Assembly: GCA_947631615.1 (NCBI GenBank)
Contig: CANRLX010000001.1
Span: 62,001-126,000 of the forward strand
Length of the DNA stretch: 64,000 nucleotides
From: an uncultured Acetatifactor sp.
GTDB taxonomy: Bacteria > Bacillota > Clostridia > Lachnospirales > Lachnospiraceae
Direction: 5' to 3'
Both the position numbers and the translations under genes were made by a program. Positions 1 to 8,270 of the stretch are shown piece by piece. Each line of letters starts with the position of its first letter. The stretch's first letter is position 1. The notes beneath the pieces are model-generated. The model worked only from the letters and a program-made list of their open reading frames with translations. It was not told the origin of the DNA and did not search any database.

Positions 1-1336
1 CATTGTCAAAGGGAACCGGCTCCTCCAGGATGGAAAGATCTCCGGTCTCCCGTATGTATGCGCTGGTTCCGGCGATCAGCCACAAAGGATCGTCGTTGAA
101 GCCGCTTCCGATGTCGGAGTTGCCCTTTTTGGTCAGAGGCTGGTACTGGTGGTACGCGCTGCCGTCCGGAAACTGTGTGGAGGCAATGTCGATGATGCGC
201 TCCCTGGCCCGCTCGGGGATCAGGTGCACAAAGCCCAGAAGATCCTGGCAGGAGTCGCGGAAGCCCATGCCCCTGCCGATACCGGACTCGTAATAGGAGG
301 CGGAGCGGGACATGTTGAAGGTTACCATGCACTGGTACTGGTTCCAGATATTGACCATGCGGTTCACCTTCTCGTCGGAGGAGGAGACCGTGTATCTGGC
401 CAGAAGTGTGCGCCAGTAGCTTCTGAGCTGCTCGAAGGCTTTGTCCGCCTTCTCCTCCGTGTTGTATTTGTCCAGGAGTGCGTAGGCTCTGGTCTTGTTG
501 ATCACGCCGGGGGACTCCCACTTCTCCTCGTCGGGGTTTTCCACGTAGCCGAGCACGAACAGGAAGGTCCTGCTCTCGCCCGCCCCAAGCGTCAGGTTGA
601 TCTGGTGCGACGCGATGGGCGACCATCCGCTGGCGATGGAGTTGGTGCAGGCGCCGGCCTCCACTGCCGCCGGATGATCCGCGCCGCGGTAGGCCCCGAG
701 AAAGGCGTCTCTGCTGGTATCAAAACCGTCCACGGGAGCGTTCACGGAATAGACGGCGTAATGGCTGCGCCGCTCCCGATACTCTGTCTTATGGAAGATG
801 GCGGAGCCCTCCACCTCCACCTCGCCGATGCTCAGATTGCGCTGGAAATTCTTCATATCGTCGTCCGCGTTCCACAGGCACCACTCCACGTAGGAGAACA
901 GGGTGAGCTCCCTGGCGGCGGACGAGCGGTTGGTGACGGTCAGCTTGGTGATCTCGCAGCTGTCCTCCATGGGCACAAAGACGAGAGCCTGTGCCTCCAC
1001 CTGATTTTTGGCCCCGAGGAAGCGGCTGTAGCCCAGGCCGTGCCGGCACTCGTAGCTGTCCAGCTCCGTCTTTACGGGCTGCCAGGCCGGATTCCACACG
1101 GTGTCGCCGTCCTTGATATAGAAATATTTGCCGTTGGCATCCGCCGGAACATCGTTGTAGCGGTAGCGCGTCATGCGCAGGAGCTTGGCGTCCTTATAAA
1201 AGGAATAGCCGCCGCAGGTGTTGGAAATCAGGCTGAAAAAGCCGTTGCACCCGAGGTAGTTGATCCAGGGCAGGGGTGTCCTGGGGGTTTGGATAACGTA
1301 TTCCTGCTGGGAATCGTCAAAGTAACCAAATTTCAT
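1..1336 (-). CDS. Cellobiose phosphorylase (GH94), N-terminal 445 residues
   Basis: Phosphorolyses cellobiose in the cytoplasm to glucose-1-phosphate and glucose, saving ATP. The protein begins [20 protein letters not shown] and contains the GH94 blocks [18 protein letters not shown] (about residue 370) and [11 protein letters not shown] (about 420). Family members are about 800 residues, so roughly the C-terminal 45%, including the ADWND-type block with the general acid, lies beyond the window edge. The start at 1336 follows a GGAGA ribosome binding site. The gene is divergent from a lacI-type regulator and shares an operator sequence with it. With the ABC importer and the GH5 enzyme nearby it forms a cello-oligosaccharide locus. 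A specificity other than cellobiose (for example cellodextrin) cannot be excluded from half a protein. Confidence 0.9.
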   Translation of the reverse strand, partial: MKFGYFDDSQQEYVIQTPRTPLPWINYLGCNGFFSLISNTCGGYSFYKDAKLLRMTRYRYNDVPADANGKYFYIKDGDTVWNPAWQPVKTELDSYECRHGLGYSRFLGAKNQVEAQALVFVPMEDSCEITKLTVTNRSSAARELTLFSYVEWCLWNADDDMKNFQRNLSIGEVEVEGSAIFHKTEYRERRSHYAVYSVNAPVDGFDTSRDAFLGAYRGADHPAAVEAGACTNSIASGWSPIASHQINLTLGAGESRTFLFVLGYVENPDEEKWESPGVINKTRAYALLDKYNTEEKADKAFEQLRSYWRTLLARYTVSSSDEKVNRMVNIWNQYQCMVTFNMSRSASYYESGIGRGMGFRDSCQDLLGFVHLIPERARERIIDIASTQFPDGSAYHQYQPLTKKGNSDIGSGFNDDPLWLIAGTSAYIRETGDLSILEEPVPFDN

Positions 1337-1427
1337 AATTGCTCATCTCCGTTCTCATGAGGAAGCGCCCGAGGGATCCGGGAACGCCTCATGTGGTTTG
1401 TTGTAAAAGGATGGATTCAAACAGATA

Positions 1428-1441
1428 CGAAAACGATTAAG
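1428..1441 (+). promoter_or_regulatory. LacI-family operator, copy 1
   Basis: CGAAAACGATTAAG, identical to 1591-1604. The AAnCGnTT core is the usual LacI/GalR-family operator centre. It lies between the divergent promoters, downstream of the predicted phosphorylase start. Confidence 0.65.
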
Positions 1442-1465
1442 GGGAAATGGTAGAACTTATTTTGA

Positions 1466-1494
1466 ATTATACAGAAAATAAAGGGAAAAAGCAA
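1466..1494 (-). promoter_or_regulatory. Probable promoter of the cellobiose phosphorylase gene
   Basis: On the minus strand a perfect TATAAT (1471-1466) has TTGCTT 17 bp upstream (1494-1489). The operator-like 14-mer at 1428-1441 lies about 25 bp downstream, where a bound LacI protein would block elongation. The predicted leader is about 120 nt. Confidence 0.55.
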
Positions 1495-1554
1495 TATGAA
1501 ATTGATGTATACAATAAATGGAAACAAAAATATACAAAAATTTTAATTTGGCTA

Positions 1555-1583
1555 TTGAAATATTATAAAAAATGTTGTATAGT
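1555..1583 (+). promoter_or_regulatory. Promoter of the lacI-type regulator
   Basis: TTGAAA (1555-1560), a 17-bp spacer and TATAGT (1578-1583). The predicted start point falls at about 1590, directly against operator copy 2, which predicts autorepression. Confidence 0.6.
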
Positions 1584-1590
1584 TAAAGCA

Positions 1591-1604
1591 CGAAAACGAT
1601 TAAG
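1591..1604 (+). promoter_or_regulatory. LacI-family operator, copy 2
   Basis: Second exact copy of CGAAAACGATTAAG, at the predicted transcription start of the regulator gene and 20 nt before its ATG. Two identical sites, one per divergent gene, suggest the encoded LacI protein controls both. Confidence 0.65.
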
Positions 1605-1624
1605 TTACGACTTGGGTAAACGAC

Positions 1625-2635
1625 ATGACATCACTAAAAGACATATCCAGGGTTTGCGGGGTATCGGTGGCCACGGTCAGCAAGGCGCTGAACGACCATG
1701 CGGATATCGGAAAGGACACAAAGGAGCACATCAAGAGAGTGGCGAAGGAGATGGGATATCTTCCCAATTTTTCCGCCAGAGCCCTCAAGACCAACCGGAC
1801 GCACGACATTGGGGTGCTGTTTGTGGACGAGGCGATGAGCGGCCTGACCCACGATTATTTTTCCAGTGTGCTGGACAGCTTCAAGCGGACGGCGGAGAGG
1901 CACGGCTACGATATCACCTTTATCAATAGCTGCAAGGAGAGGGCGGGGAGAATGTCCTATCTGGAGCACAGCCGCTACCGCGGATTTGACGGGGTGGTGC
2001 TGGCCTGCATCGACTTTGAGGATCCGGAGGTCATCGAGCTGGTGCAGAGCGATATTCCGGTGGTGACGGTGGACTATCTTTTTAACAACCGCATCGCGGT
2101 GCTTTCCGACAATGTCTCCGGTATGCGGGAGCTTCTGAAGTACATATATCGGCAGGGGCACCGAAGGATCGCCTACATTCACGGCGCCGATTCGGCGGTC
2201 ACCCGCAAGCGGCTCGCCAGCTTTTATCACACGGCGGAGGAGCTGGGGATCGACATACCGGAGGAGTACATCGGAGAGGCGGCATACAGGGACACGGCCT
2301 CCACATACCGCATCACGAACGAGCTTTTGGATCTGCCGGATCCGCCCACCTGTATTCTTTATCCCGACGATTTCTCCGCGTTCGGCGGGATCAACGCGAT
2401 CCGCGTGCGGAAGCTTAGAATACCGGAGGATATCTCCGTGGCGGGCTACGACGACATCCCTGCGGCGGCAAATCTGGAGCCGCGCCTGACCACGGTGCGG
2501 CAGGACACCGAGCGGATCGGAAGCGTGGCGGCCGCAAAGCTGATCGAGCTGATCGAGAGGCCCAAGTCCACGCTGGCAGAGCCGATCCTGATCGCCGGCC
2601 AGGTGGTGGAGGGAAGCTCGGTGGCGGCGGTTTGA
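1625..2635 (+). CDS. LacI/GalR-family transcriptional regulator
   Basis: Sugar-responsive DNA-binding repressor of 336 aa, a normal length for the family. The N-terminal helix-turn-helix (residues 3-25, ISRVCGVSVATVSKALN) is followed by the hinge and a periplasmic-binding-protein-like effector domain (from IGVLFVDEAM, about residue 60). No strong Shine-Dalgarno sequence precedes the ATG. It lies between cellobiose phosphorylase and a sugar importer and has its own operator, so it probably senses a cello-oligosaccharide or related sugar and controls both sides. The inducer is not readable from sequence. Confidence 0.93.
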   Translation: MTSLKDISRVCGVSVATVSKALNDHADIGKDTKEHIKRVAKEMGYLPNFSARALKTNRTHDIGVLFVDEAMSGLTHDYFSSVLDSFKRTAERHGYDITFINSCKERAGRMSYLEHSRYRGFDGVVLACIDFEDPEVIELVQSDIPVVTVDYLFNNRIAVLSDNVSGMRELLKYIYRQGHRRIAYIHGADSAVTRKRLASFYHTAEELGIDIPEEYIGEAAYRDTASTYRITNELLDLPDPPTCILYPDDFSAFGGINAIRVRKLRIPEDISVAGYDDIPAAANLEPRLTTVRQDTERIGSVAAAKLIELIERPKSTLAEPILIAGQVVEGSSVAAV

Positions 2636-2679
2636 TTTCGTTATTTGTGCGGGAGCATGGACTCCGGCATTAAATAAAA

Positions 2680-2699
2680 GTAACTGGTAACGCAGTTAC
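2680..2699 (+). promoter_or_regulatory. Inverted repeat upstream of the sugar-binding protein gene
   Basis: GTAACTG (2680-2686), a 6-nt spacer, then CAGTTAC (2693-2699): a perfect 7-bp inverted repeat 36 nt before the ATG. It differs from the LacI 14-mer (no central CG), so it may bind another regulator or be a leader element. A clear sigma-A promoter is not seen here. Confidence 0.4.
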
Positions 2700-2735
2700 A
2701 TCACAACAATCTATCAAGCATAGGGAGGAAAAAAG

Positions 2736-4181
2736 ATGAAGAAAAAGTTATTGAGCGCATTGCTGGTAACTGCAATGGCAATCGGTACACTCGCCGGCTG
2801 CGGCGGCAATTCCGATTCCGGATCCGCTTCCGGTACGCAGTCTGGGGGGGCAGACAGCCAGCAGACACAGGCCGCAGGCGGAGAGCAGGCTGCCGATGAC
2901 GGAAAGGTGCTGAACATCTACGTTTGGAACGAGGAGTTCAAGAGCCGCGTGGAGGATCACTATCCCGGCTATGAGGCCGTGGACGCTACCACCGGCACCA
3001 TCGGGGACGTGACCGTAAAGTGGAACATTACCCCCAACGACGACAACGCTTATCAGAACAATCTGGATGCGACCCTGTTAAAGCAGGCGGACGCCGCTGC
3101 GGATGACAAGATCGACATTTTCCTGGTGGAGGCGGACTACGCCCTCAAGTATGTGGACACGGAGTACACCATGCCGATCAAGGATCTGGGCATCACCGAT
3201 GCGGATCTCGCAGACCAGTATCCCTACACCCAGGATATCGTAACCGACTCCAACGGTGTGCTGAAGGGACTTTCCTGGCAGGGCTGCCCCGGCGTTCTGT
3301 TCTACAACCGCGAGGCTGCCAAGGACGCTCTGGGCACCGACGATCCGGACGAGGTACAGGAGTATGTGAAGGACTGGGCGACCTTTAACGAGACCGCCGC
3401 AACGCTGCATGACAAAGGCTACTCCATCATGTCCAGCGTGAACGATTCTTTCCGTGTGTACTCCAACAACGTGACCTCCCCCTGGGTGGTTGACGGCAAG
3501 ATCAACATCGACGACAACATCATGAAGTGGGTGGAGGACTCCAAGGCGCTGGTAGACGCAGGCTACACCAACACCTATGAGCTGTGGAGCGACGACTGGT
3601 CCAAGGGCTTCTATCCCGACGGAAAGGTATTCTGCTACTTTGGGCCCGCTTGGCTGGTAAACTTCTCTATGGCCGCTGACACCCCGGGCAGCATCGGCAA
3701 CCAGGGCGGCTGGGGCGCCGCAAAGGGACCTCAGGGCTTCTTCTGGGGCGGCACCTGGATCTGCGCGGCAACCGGAACGGACAACGCTTCCCTGGTGAAG
3801 GACATCATGCTGCAGCTGACCACCAATCCTGAGATCATGACGGACATTGTGGTGAAGGACGATGACTTTGTCAACAACAAGCCCGCTATGGAAGCGCTGG
3901 CTGACGGCTCCCAGACCATCACCAAGACGGATGAGAACGGCAATGTGACCTATGAGGGCGTGTACTACAGCGATATCCTCGGCGGACAGAATCCTCTGCC
4001 CATGTACTGCGAGGGCGTTGCGGATCTGCAGCTGAGCAACTTAAGCTCCTACGATCAGGGCTGTAACGAGGAGTTCCAGAATGCGATGAAGGCTTATTTT
4101 GATGGCAATGCGACTCTGGACGAGGCAAAAGAGCTGTTCTACAAGGCAGTGGTAGAGAAATATCCGGATCTTACTTATTGA
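2736..4181 (+). CDS. Carbohydrate ABC transporter substrate-binding lipoprotein
   Basis: Extracellular sugar-binding lipoprotein, 481 aa. A signal peptide (MKKKLLSALLVTAMAIGT) ends in the lipobox LAGC with the lipidated Cys near residue 22, followed by a Gly/Ser/Gln-rich linker of about 30 residues. The mature part reads as a family-1 solute-binding protein (NIYVWNEEFKSRVEDHYPGY, then VFCYFGPAWLVNF). A GGAGG site precedes the ATG. It is followed by two permease genes. Context suggests cello-oligosaccharides or other beta-glucan fragments as ligand; this is inference from neighbouring genes. Confidence 0.9.
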   Translation: MKKKLLSALLVTAMAIGTLAGCGGNSDSGSASGTQSGGADSQQTQAAGGEQAADDGKVLNIYVWNEEFKSRVEDHYPGYEAVDATTGTIGDVTVKWNITPNDDNAYQNNLDATLLKQADAAADDKIDIFLVEADYALKYVDTEYTMPIKDLGITDADLADQYPYTQDIVTDSNGVLKGLSWQGCPGVLFYNREAAKDALGTDDPDEVQEYVKDWATFNETAATLHDKGYSIMSSVNDSFRVYSNNVTSPWVVDGKINIDDNIMKWVEDSKALVDAGYTNTYELWSDDWSKGFYPDGKVFCYFGPAWLVNFSMAADTPGSIGNQGGWGAAKGPQGFFWGGTWICAATGTDNASLVKDIMLQLTTNPEIMTDIVVKDDDFVNNKPAMEALADGSQTITKTDENGNVTYEGVYYSDILGGQNPLPMYCEGVADLQLSNLSSYDQGCNEEFQNAMKAYFDGNATLDEAKELFYKAVVEKYPDLTY

Positions 4182-4203
4182 TTCCAAGATAGAAACGTTG
4201 TGG

Positions 4204-4235
4204 AGGTCATGCCTGCCAGTGGGCAGGCGTGACCT
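4204..4235 (+). terminator. Stem-loop between binding-protein and permease genes
   Basis: A 14-bp stem with one G-U pair (4204-4217 with 4222-4235) and an AGTG tetraloop, followed by a weak T-rich stretch. Such hairpins after binding-protein genes commonly cause partial termination or protect the upstream mRNA, giving more binding protein than permease. Confidence 0.7.
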
Positions 4236-4270
4236 TTCTACTGCTTTGCCTTGAGAGATTGGAGGGTGCC

Positions 4271-5182
4271 ATGAAAACTGCAAAACGGGGAAAAGTCGTT
4301 CGTTACAATAAGTGGGGATATATTTTCCTGATCCCCTTCGTGCTGGTCTATCTGGTATTTCAGTTTATACCCCTGGTCAGCACCGTCTACAATAGCTTTT
4401 TTGAAAATTATCGCTCCGGTCTGACGCAGATCGGTCCGAACTTCGTGGGACTGGGAAATTACAAGACGCTGCTGTCAAACAGCGACATCTGGCTTTATCT
4501 GAGAAATACCATGATCATGTGGGTCATGGGATTCGTGCCTCAGATCATCGTGAGCCTTCTTCTGGGGGCGTGGTTTACCAACCCTTCCCTGAGACTGAAG
4601 GGACAGCGGTTCTTTAAGACCGTGATTTATCTGCCGAATCTGATCATGGCGTCCGCTTTTGCCATGTTGTTCTTTACTTTGTTTTCGGACGGAGGCCCGA
4701 TCAACTCCATCCTGATACAGATGGGGATTCTGGATCAGCCCTTCCGCTTCCTCTCCAACGCCTGGAGCACCCGCACGCTGGTAGCGTTTATGAACTTTTT
4801 GATGTGGTTCGGCAACACTACGATTCTGCTGATGGCGGGAATGATGGGGATCGACACCTCTCTCTTTGAGGCGGCGGAGGTGGACGGAGCCACGTCCACC
4901 CAGGTGTTCTTCCGGATCACGCTGCCTCTGCTGCGCCCGATTTTGATCTATGTGATGATCACATCCCTGATCGGCGGCCTGCAGATGTTCGATGTGCCGC
5001 AGGTGTTGACCAATGGCACCGGAGAGCCGATGCGTTCCTCCATGACGCTGATCATGTATCTGAACAAGCACCTATTCAGCAAAAACTATGGTCTTGGCGG
5101 CGCTCTGTCCGTGCTGTTGTTTATCATTACCGGCATACTGAGCCTGCTGGTGTATCGGTTTTCCAATGAGAAGAATAAGTAG
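4271..5182 (+). CDS. Sugar ABC transporter permease, MalF/LacF type
   Basis: Inner half of a sugar importer, 303 aa with about six membrane segments. The EAA loop that contacts the ATPase is visible as EAAEVDGATSTQVFFRITLP (about residues 198-217). The ATG at 4271 is preferred because it follows GGAGG; an upstream in-frame extension to 4229 would run into the preceding hairpin. It is followed at 13 nt by the second permease gene. No ATPase gene is present, so the importer probably shares an MsmK/MsmX-type ATPase encoded elsewhere. Confidence 0.92.
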   Translation: MKTAKRGKVVRYNKWGYIFLIPFVLVYLVFQFIPLVSTVYNSFFENYRSGLTQIGPNFVGLGNYKTLLSNSDIWLYLRNTMIMWVMGFVPQIIVSLLLGAWFTNPSLRLKGQRFFKTVIYLPNLIMASAFAMLFFTLFSDGGPINSILIQMGILDQPFRFLSNAWSTRTLVAFMNFLMWFGNTTILLMAGMMGIDTSLFEAAEVDGATSTQVFFRITLPLLRPILIYVMITSLIGGLQMFDVPQVLTNGTGEPMRSSMTLIMYLNKHLFSKNYGLGGALSVLLFIITGILSLLVYRFSNEKNK

Positions 5183-5194
5183 GAGGTGGATGAA

Positions 5195-6061
5195 ATGACA
5201 AACGGAAACGAACAAAAAACCTCTAAGGGAATGGGAATCCATGCGAGACGGGGCATCGCCTATGTCGTTCTCGTCCTTCTCTCCTTCCTCTGCCTCTTCT
5301 GGTTCTACGTGCTGTTTATCAACGCCACCAGGAGCAACGGAGAGCTGACAAGGGGATTTGCGCCGCTCCCCGGGAGCAATCTGGCAACCAACTGGACGAA
5401 TCTGATTCACGGGACACTGCCCGTGTGGCGCGGGCTGTTCAACAGCTTCTTCGTGGCGTCCTGCAGCGCGGTCCTGTGCACTTATTTTTCCGCTATGACG
5501 GCGTATGCCATTCATGTGTATGACTTTAAGCTGAAAAAGTTTATGTTTACCTTTATCATGATGGTCATGATGATCCCCACCCAGGTGACGGCTCTCGGTT
5601 TTCTGCAGCTGATCGGAAAGATGGGCCTTGAGGACAATTTTATTCCCCTCATCATTCCGGCGGTCGCCGCTCCGGTCACCTTCTTCTATATGAAGCAGTA
5701 TATGGAGAGCGCGCTGCCCCTGTCCCTGGTGGAGGCGGCCAGGATCGACGGCTCCGGAGAGTTCCGCACCTTCAACAGCATCGTGATCCCGCTGATGAAG
5801 CCGGCCATCGCCGTTCAGGCGATCTTCACCTTCGTGAGCAACTGGAACAATTATTTCACTCCGGCTCTGATCCTGCACGACGACAAGATGAAGACCCTGC
5901 CGATTTTGATCGCCCAGCTGCGAAGCGCGGACTGGCTGAAGTTTGATATGGGTCAGGTGTATGTGATGATCGCGTTTTCCATCTTCCCGGTGATCGTGGT
6001 ATATCTGTTCCTGTCCAAGTTCATTGTACAGGGCGTGGCTATGGGAAGTGTAAAGGGCTGA
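5195..6061 (+). CDS. Sugar ABC transporter permease, MalG/LacG type
   Basis: Second importer permease, 288 aa, six predicted membrane spans and the EAA motif EAARIDGSGEFRTFNSIVIP. AGGAGG at 5181-5186 overlaps the stop of the previous gene and sits 8 nt before the ATG at 5195, so the two permeases are probably translationally coupled. It ends the importer operon; a strong terminator follows. Confidence 0.92.
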   Translation: MTNGNEQKTSKGMGIHARRGIAYVVLVLLSFLCLFWFYVLFINATRSNGELTRGFAPLPGSNLATNWTNLIHGTLPVWRGLFNSFFVASCSAVLCTYFSAMTAYAIHVYDFKLKKFMFTFIMMVMMIPTQVTALGFLQLIGKMGLEDNFIPLIIPAVAAPVTFFYMKQYMESALPLSLVEAARIDGSGEFRTFNSIVIPLMKPAIAVQAIFTFVSNWNNYFTPALILHDDKMKTLPILIAQLRSADWLKFDMGQVYVMIAFSIFPVIVVYLFLSKFIVQGVAMGSVKG

Positions 6062-6081
6062 CCGCCCGCTGCCTGCCATTT

Positions 6082-6130
6082 GGCTCCTCCCCCGCGGATC
6101 GGGTGTCTGCGGGGGCGGGAAGCCGTTTTT
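6082..6130 (+). terminator. Rho-independent terminator of the sugar importer operon
   Basis: GC-rich stem: CCCCCGC (6089-6095) pairs with GCGGGGG (6109-6115), extended by GGCT (6082-6085) with AGCC (6121-6124), then GTTTTT. A second T-run follows at about 6137. Confidence 0.8.
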
Positions 6131-6170
6131 CGGCCGTTTTTTGCCGTCGGGATTTTTTTGAATTAAGGTA

Positions 6171-6199
6171 TTGCAAAATGGAAATACTTCGTGTATAAT
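6171..6199 (+). promoter_or_regulatory. Promoter of the tRNA-Gln gene
   Basis: TTGCAA (6171-6176), a 17-bp spacer and a perfect TATAAT (6194-6199). The predicted start is near 6206, about 26 nt before the mature tRNA 5' end. Confidence 0.8.
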
Positions 6200-6214
6200 A
6201 CATCAAGTAGTCAG

Positions 6215-6240
6215 TTGTAGGGCTATCTTGTAGGGCTATC
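6215..6240 (+). repeat. 13-bp tandem duplication across the tRNA 5' end
   Basis: TTGTAGGGCTATC occurs twice back to back (6215-6227 and 6228-6240). The second copy contains the first nine bases of the tRNA. The first copy lies in the transcribed leader and duplicates the 5' acceptor strand. Confidence 0.9.
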
Positions 6241-6303
6241 GCCAAACGGTAAGGCAACGGACTCTGACTCCGTCATTTCAAGGTTCGAATCCTTGTAGCC
6301 CTG
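6232..6303 (+). tRNA. tRNA-Gln (anticodon CTG)
   Basis: A full cloverleaf can be drawn: acceptor AGGGCTA/TAGCCCT, D stem GCC/GGC, anticodon stem ACGGA/TCCGT with loop CTCTGAC (anticodon at 6264-6266), T stem CAAGG/CCTTG with loop TTCGAAT, discriminator G. The CCA end is not encoded. It reads CAG codons. It has its own promoter and terminator as a single-gene unit inserted between the importer genes and the GH5 gene. Confidence 0.95.
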
Positions 6304-6310
6304 TGAAAAA

Positions 6311-6343
6311 GACCTCTGAAAGCGCAGCCTTTCAGGGGTCTTT
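6311..6343 (+). terminator. Terminator of the tRNA gene
   Basis: A 12-bp stem (6311-6322 with 6329-6340, one G-U pair) with a 6-nt loop, closing into AAA/TTT flanks. It lies 8 nt after the tRNA. Confidence 0.85.
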
Positions 6344-6392
6344 GTGATAAAGGGAATCTGTGGGAAAGAAAAACGTTGAGACAGAAAAATTC

Positions 6393-6401
6393 TGCTATAG
6401 A
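6393..6401 (+). promoter_or_regulatory. Extended -10 promoter element before the GH5 gene
   Basis: TGCTATAGA, an extended -10 (TGn plus a TATAAT-like hexamer) 32 nt before the GH5 start. No good -35 box sits 17 bp upstream. Confidence 0.45.
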
Positions 6402-6432
6402 GAAATGTTGCTATAAGAAAGGAGCCGGTGCT

Positions 6433-7446
6433 ATGCGGAAATTTGAGGGGTACGAAAAGGGGATCAACCTGGGAGGATGGCTGTCCCAGTGCGTCCACAC
6501 GGTGGAACATTACGAGAGCTTTATCACGGAGAAGGATTTTGAAGAGCTCAGCCGTTGGGGGATCGATCATGTGAGAGTGCCGGTGGATTATAATCTGCTG
6601 GAGGACGAAAAGGGGGTTCCCACCGCTTATGGCATGGGCTATCTGGAGCGGGCGGCCGAGTGGAGCGGCAGATATCATCTTCGCATGGTGCTGGATCTGC
6701 ACAAGACGGCGGGCTATTCCTTTGACGGCGGGGAGGGGGAGAGCGGTTTCTTTGAGAGCGGGGAGCTGCAGGAGCGCTTTTACCGGCTGTGGGAGAGACT
6801 GGCCGAAGCCTTCGGGCACGACAGCGGCCGGATCGCCTTTGAAATCCTGAACGAGGTGGTGGATCCCGCCTGCTGTGACAAGTGGAACGAGATCGCCGAG
6901 ACCTGCGTGCGCCGGATTCGGGCGATCGCTCCGGACACCTACATTTTGTTCGGCGGCTACTGGAACAACAGTGTGGAGGCGCTGCCGGATCTGGCGATGC
7001 CCTTCGACGACAAGATCGTATATAATTTCCACTGCTACGAGCCCCTTGTGTTCACCCACCAGGGAGCGCACTGGCTGGAGGGGATGCCCCGCGATTTCCG
7101 CGTGAGGTACGGGGAGATCAGCGAAAAGGCGCCGAAGGTCGAGGAAAAGCTCGGGCAACATTCCGGATTTGCGCTGGATCAGCCGGTGACGGCCGACACC
7201 TTCTCCGAGTTTTTCGCCAGGGCGGTCCAGGTGGCAGAGGAGCGCAATGTGCCTCTGTACTGCGGAGAGTACGGCGTTATCGACCTGGCCGATGTCCAGA
7301 GCACTCTGGAGTGGTATCGGGACATCCATTCCGCCTTTCAAAAGTATGGGATCGCCCGCGCCGCGTGGAGCTGGAAGCAGATGGACTTCGGCCTGTCGGA
7401 TGAGCGGCTGGCCTCTGCAGCGGAGGAGTTAAAGCGCCTGCTGTAG
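6433..7446 (+). CDS. GH5-family glycoside hydrolase (endoglucanase-like)
   Basis: Hydrolyses a beta-glucan or related glycan, 337 aa. The opening GINLGGWLSQC and the HRV-like strand DHVRVPVDY are typical of GH5. The acid/base Glu is E141 in AFEILNEVVD and the nucleophile is E279 in YCGEYGVID. There is no signal peptide, so it acts inside the cell, probably on imported oligosaccharides. AAGGAG lies 9 nt before the ATG at 6433, favouring this start over an upstream in-frame codon. It belongs functionally with the importer and cellobiose phosphorylase although a tRNA gene separates them. Confidence 0.88.
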   Translation: MRKFEGYEKGINLGGWLSQCVHTVEHYESFITEKDFEELSRWGIDHVRVPVDYNLLEDEKGVPTAYGMGYLERAAEWSGRYHLRMVLDLHKTAGYSFDGGEGESGFFESGELQERFYRLWERLAEAFGHDSGRIAFEILNEVVDPACCDKWNEIAETCVRRIRAIAPDTYILFGGYWNNSVEALPDLAMPFDDKIVYNFHCYEPLVFTHQGAHWLEGMPRDFRVRYGEISEKAPKVEEKLGQHSGFALDQPVTADTFSEFFARAVQVAEERNVPLYCGEYGVIDLADVQSTLEWYRDIHSAFQKYGIARAAWSWKQMDFGLSDERLASAAEELKRLL

Positions 7447-7554
7447 GGCGCTGGGCTGTGGGAGAGCTGGATTGTAGGAGAGCGCTCTGCCGCACGAAAA
7501 ACCGGATCGGGGCCTTGGAGGGCTTCGGCCGGAAAGAAAGGTTTGGGATGAGGT

Positions 7555-8268
7555 ATGTATACATTTGACGCACGGATTCGTTTCAGCGAGGTGGACAGCG
7601 AGGGCGCACTGACGATGGCCGCCCTGCTCAACTATTTTCAGGACTGCTCCACCTTTCAGTCGGAGGATCTGGGGCTTGGCGTGGATTATCTAAAGGAGCA
7701 TCACATGGTCTGGGTGCTGTCCTCCTGGCAGATCGTGGTAAAGCGCTACGCCAGACTGTGCGAGCGGGTGAAGGTGGGGACCTGTCCGTATGAGTTTCGG
7801 GGATTTTTCGGGTATCGGAATTTTGCTATGATCGGGGAGGACGGAGAGGATCTGGCGGTGGCCAACTCTCTCTGGACGCTTTTGGACACGGATACCTGGA
7901 AGCCGGTGATGCCGCCGGATGAGATGCGGAGGGGCTATGCCCTGGAGGAAAAGCTTCCGATGGAGTACGCCTCCCGCAAGATCGCCATTCCGGAGGATGG
8001 CGGGTATCGGGGCGAGATCACGGTGAGGAAGCATCACCTGGACACGAACCATCATGTGAACAACGGGCAGTACGTGGATATGGCCCTGGAATATCTGCCG
8101 GACGACTTTGCGATCGGACAGATGCGTGCGGAGTACAAAAAGCAGGCGCTGTTGGACGATGTGCTCCACGCCTACGTGGCGGAGAGCGAGGAGCGGTATG
8201 TGGTCGCTCTCTCCGACGGGGAGGGGAAGCCGTATGTGACAGTGGAATTTCTGCGGGGGAGAGGATAA
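7555..8268 (+). CDS. Acyl-ACP thioesterase (hotdog fold)
   Basis: Releases free fatty acids from acyl carrier protein, 237 aa, matching the bacterial members of the FatA/FatB family. The N-terminal hotdog (FDARIRFSEVDSEGALTMAAL) and second hotdog with the conserved block HLDTNHHVNNGQYV (about residues 160-173) are both present. The ribosome binding site is poor: GAGG lies almost against the ATG. It is followed 2 nt later by the CvfB-like gene, so the pair is coupled. Chain-length preference is not readable. Confidence 0.88.
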   Translation: MYTFDARIRFSEVDSEGALTMAALLNYFQDCSTFQSEDLGLGVDYLKEHHMVWVLSSWQIVVKRYARLCERVKVGTCPYEFRGFFGYRNFAMIGEDGEDLAVANSLWTLLDTDTWKPVMPPDEMRRGYALEEKLPMEYASRKIAIPEDGGYRGEITVRKHHLDTNHHVNNGQYVDMALEYLPDDFAIGQMRAEYKKQALLDDVLHAYVAESEERYVVALSDGEGKPYVTVEFLRGRG

Positions 8269-8270
8269 CC

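Noticed and set aside
149-1360. Open plus-strand frame of about 400 codons opposite the cellobiose phosphorylase
   Set aside because: The minus strand encodes clear GH94 motifs across the same stretch; the plus frame has no recognisable protein features and is a high-GC shadow.
6215-6227. Second, truncated tRNA gene
   Set aside because: Only the first nine tRNA bases are repeated; no further arms are present.
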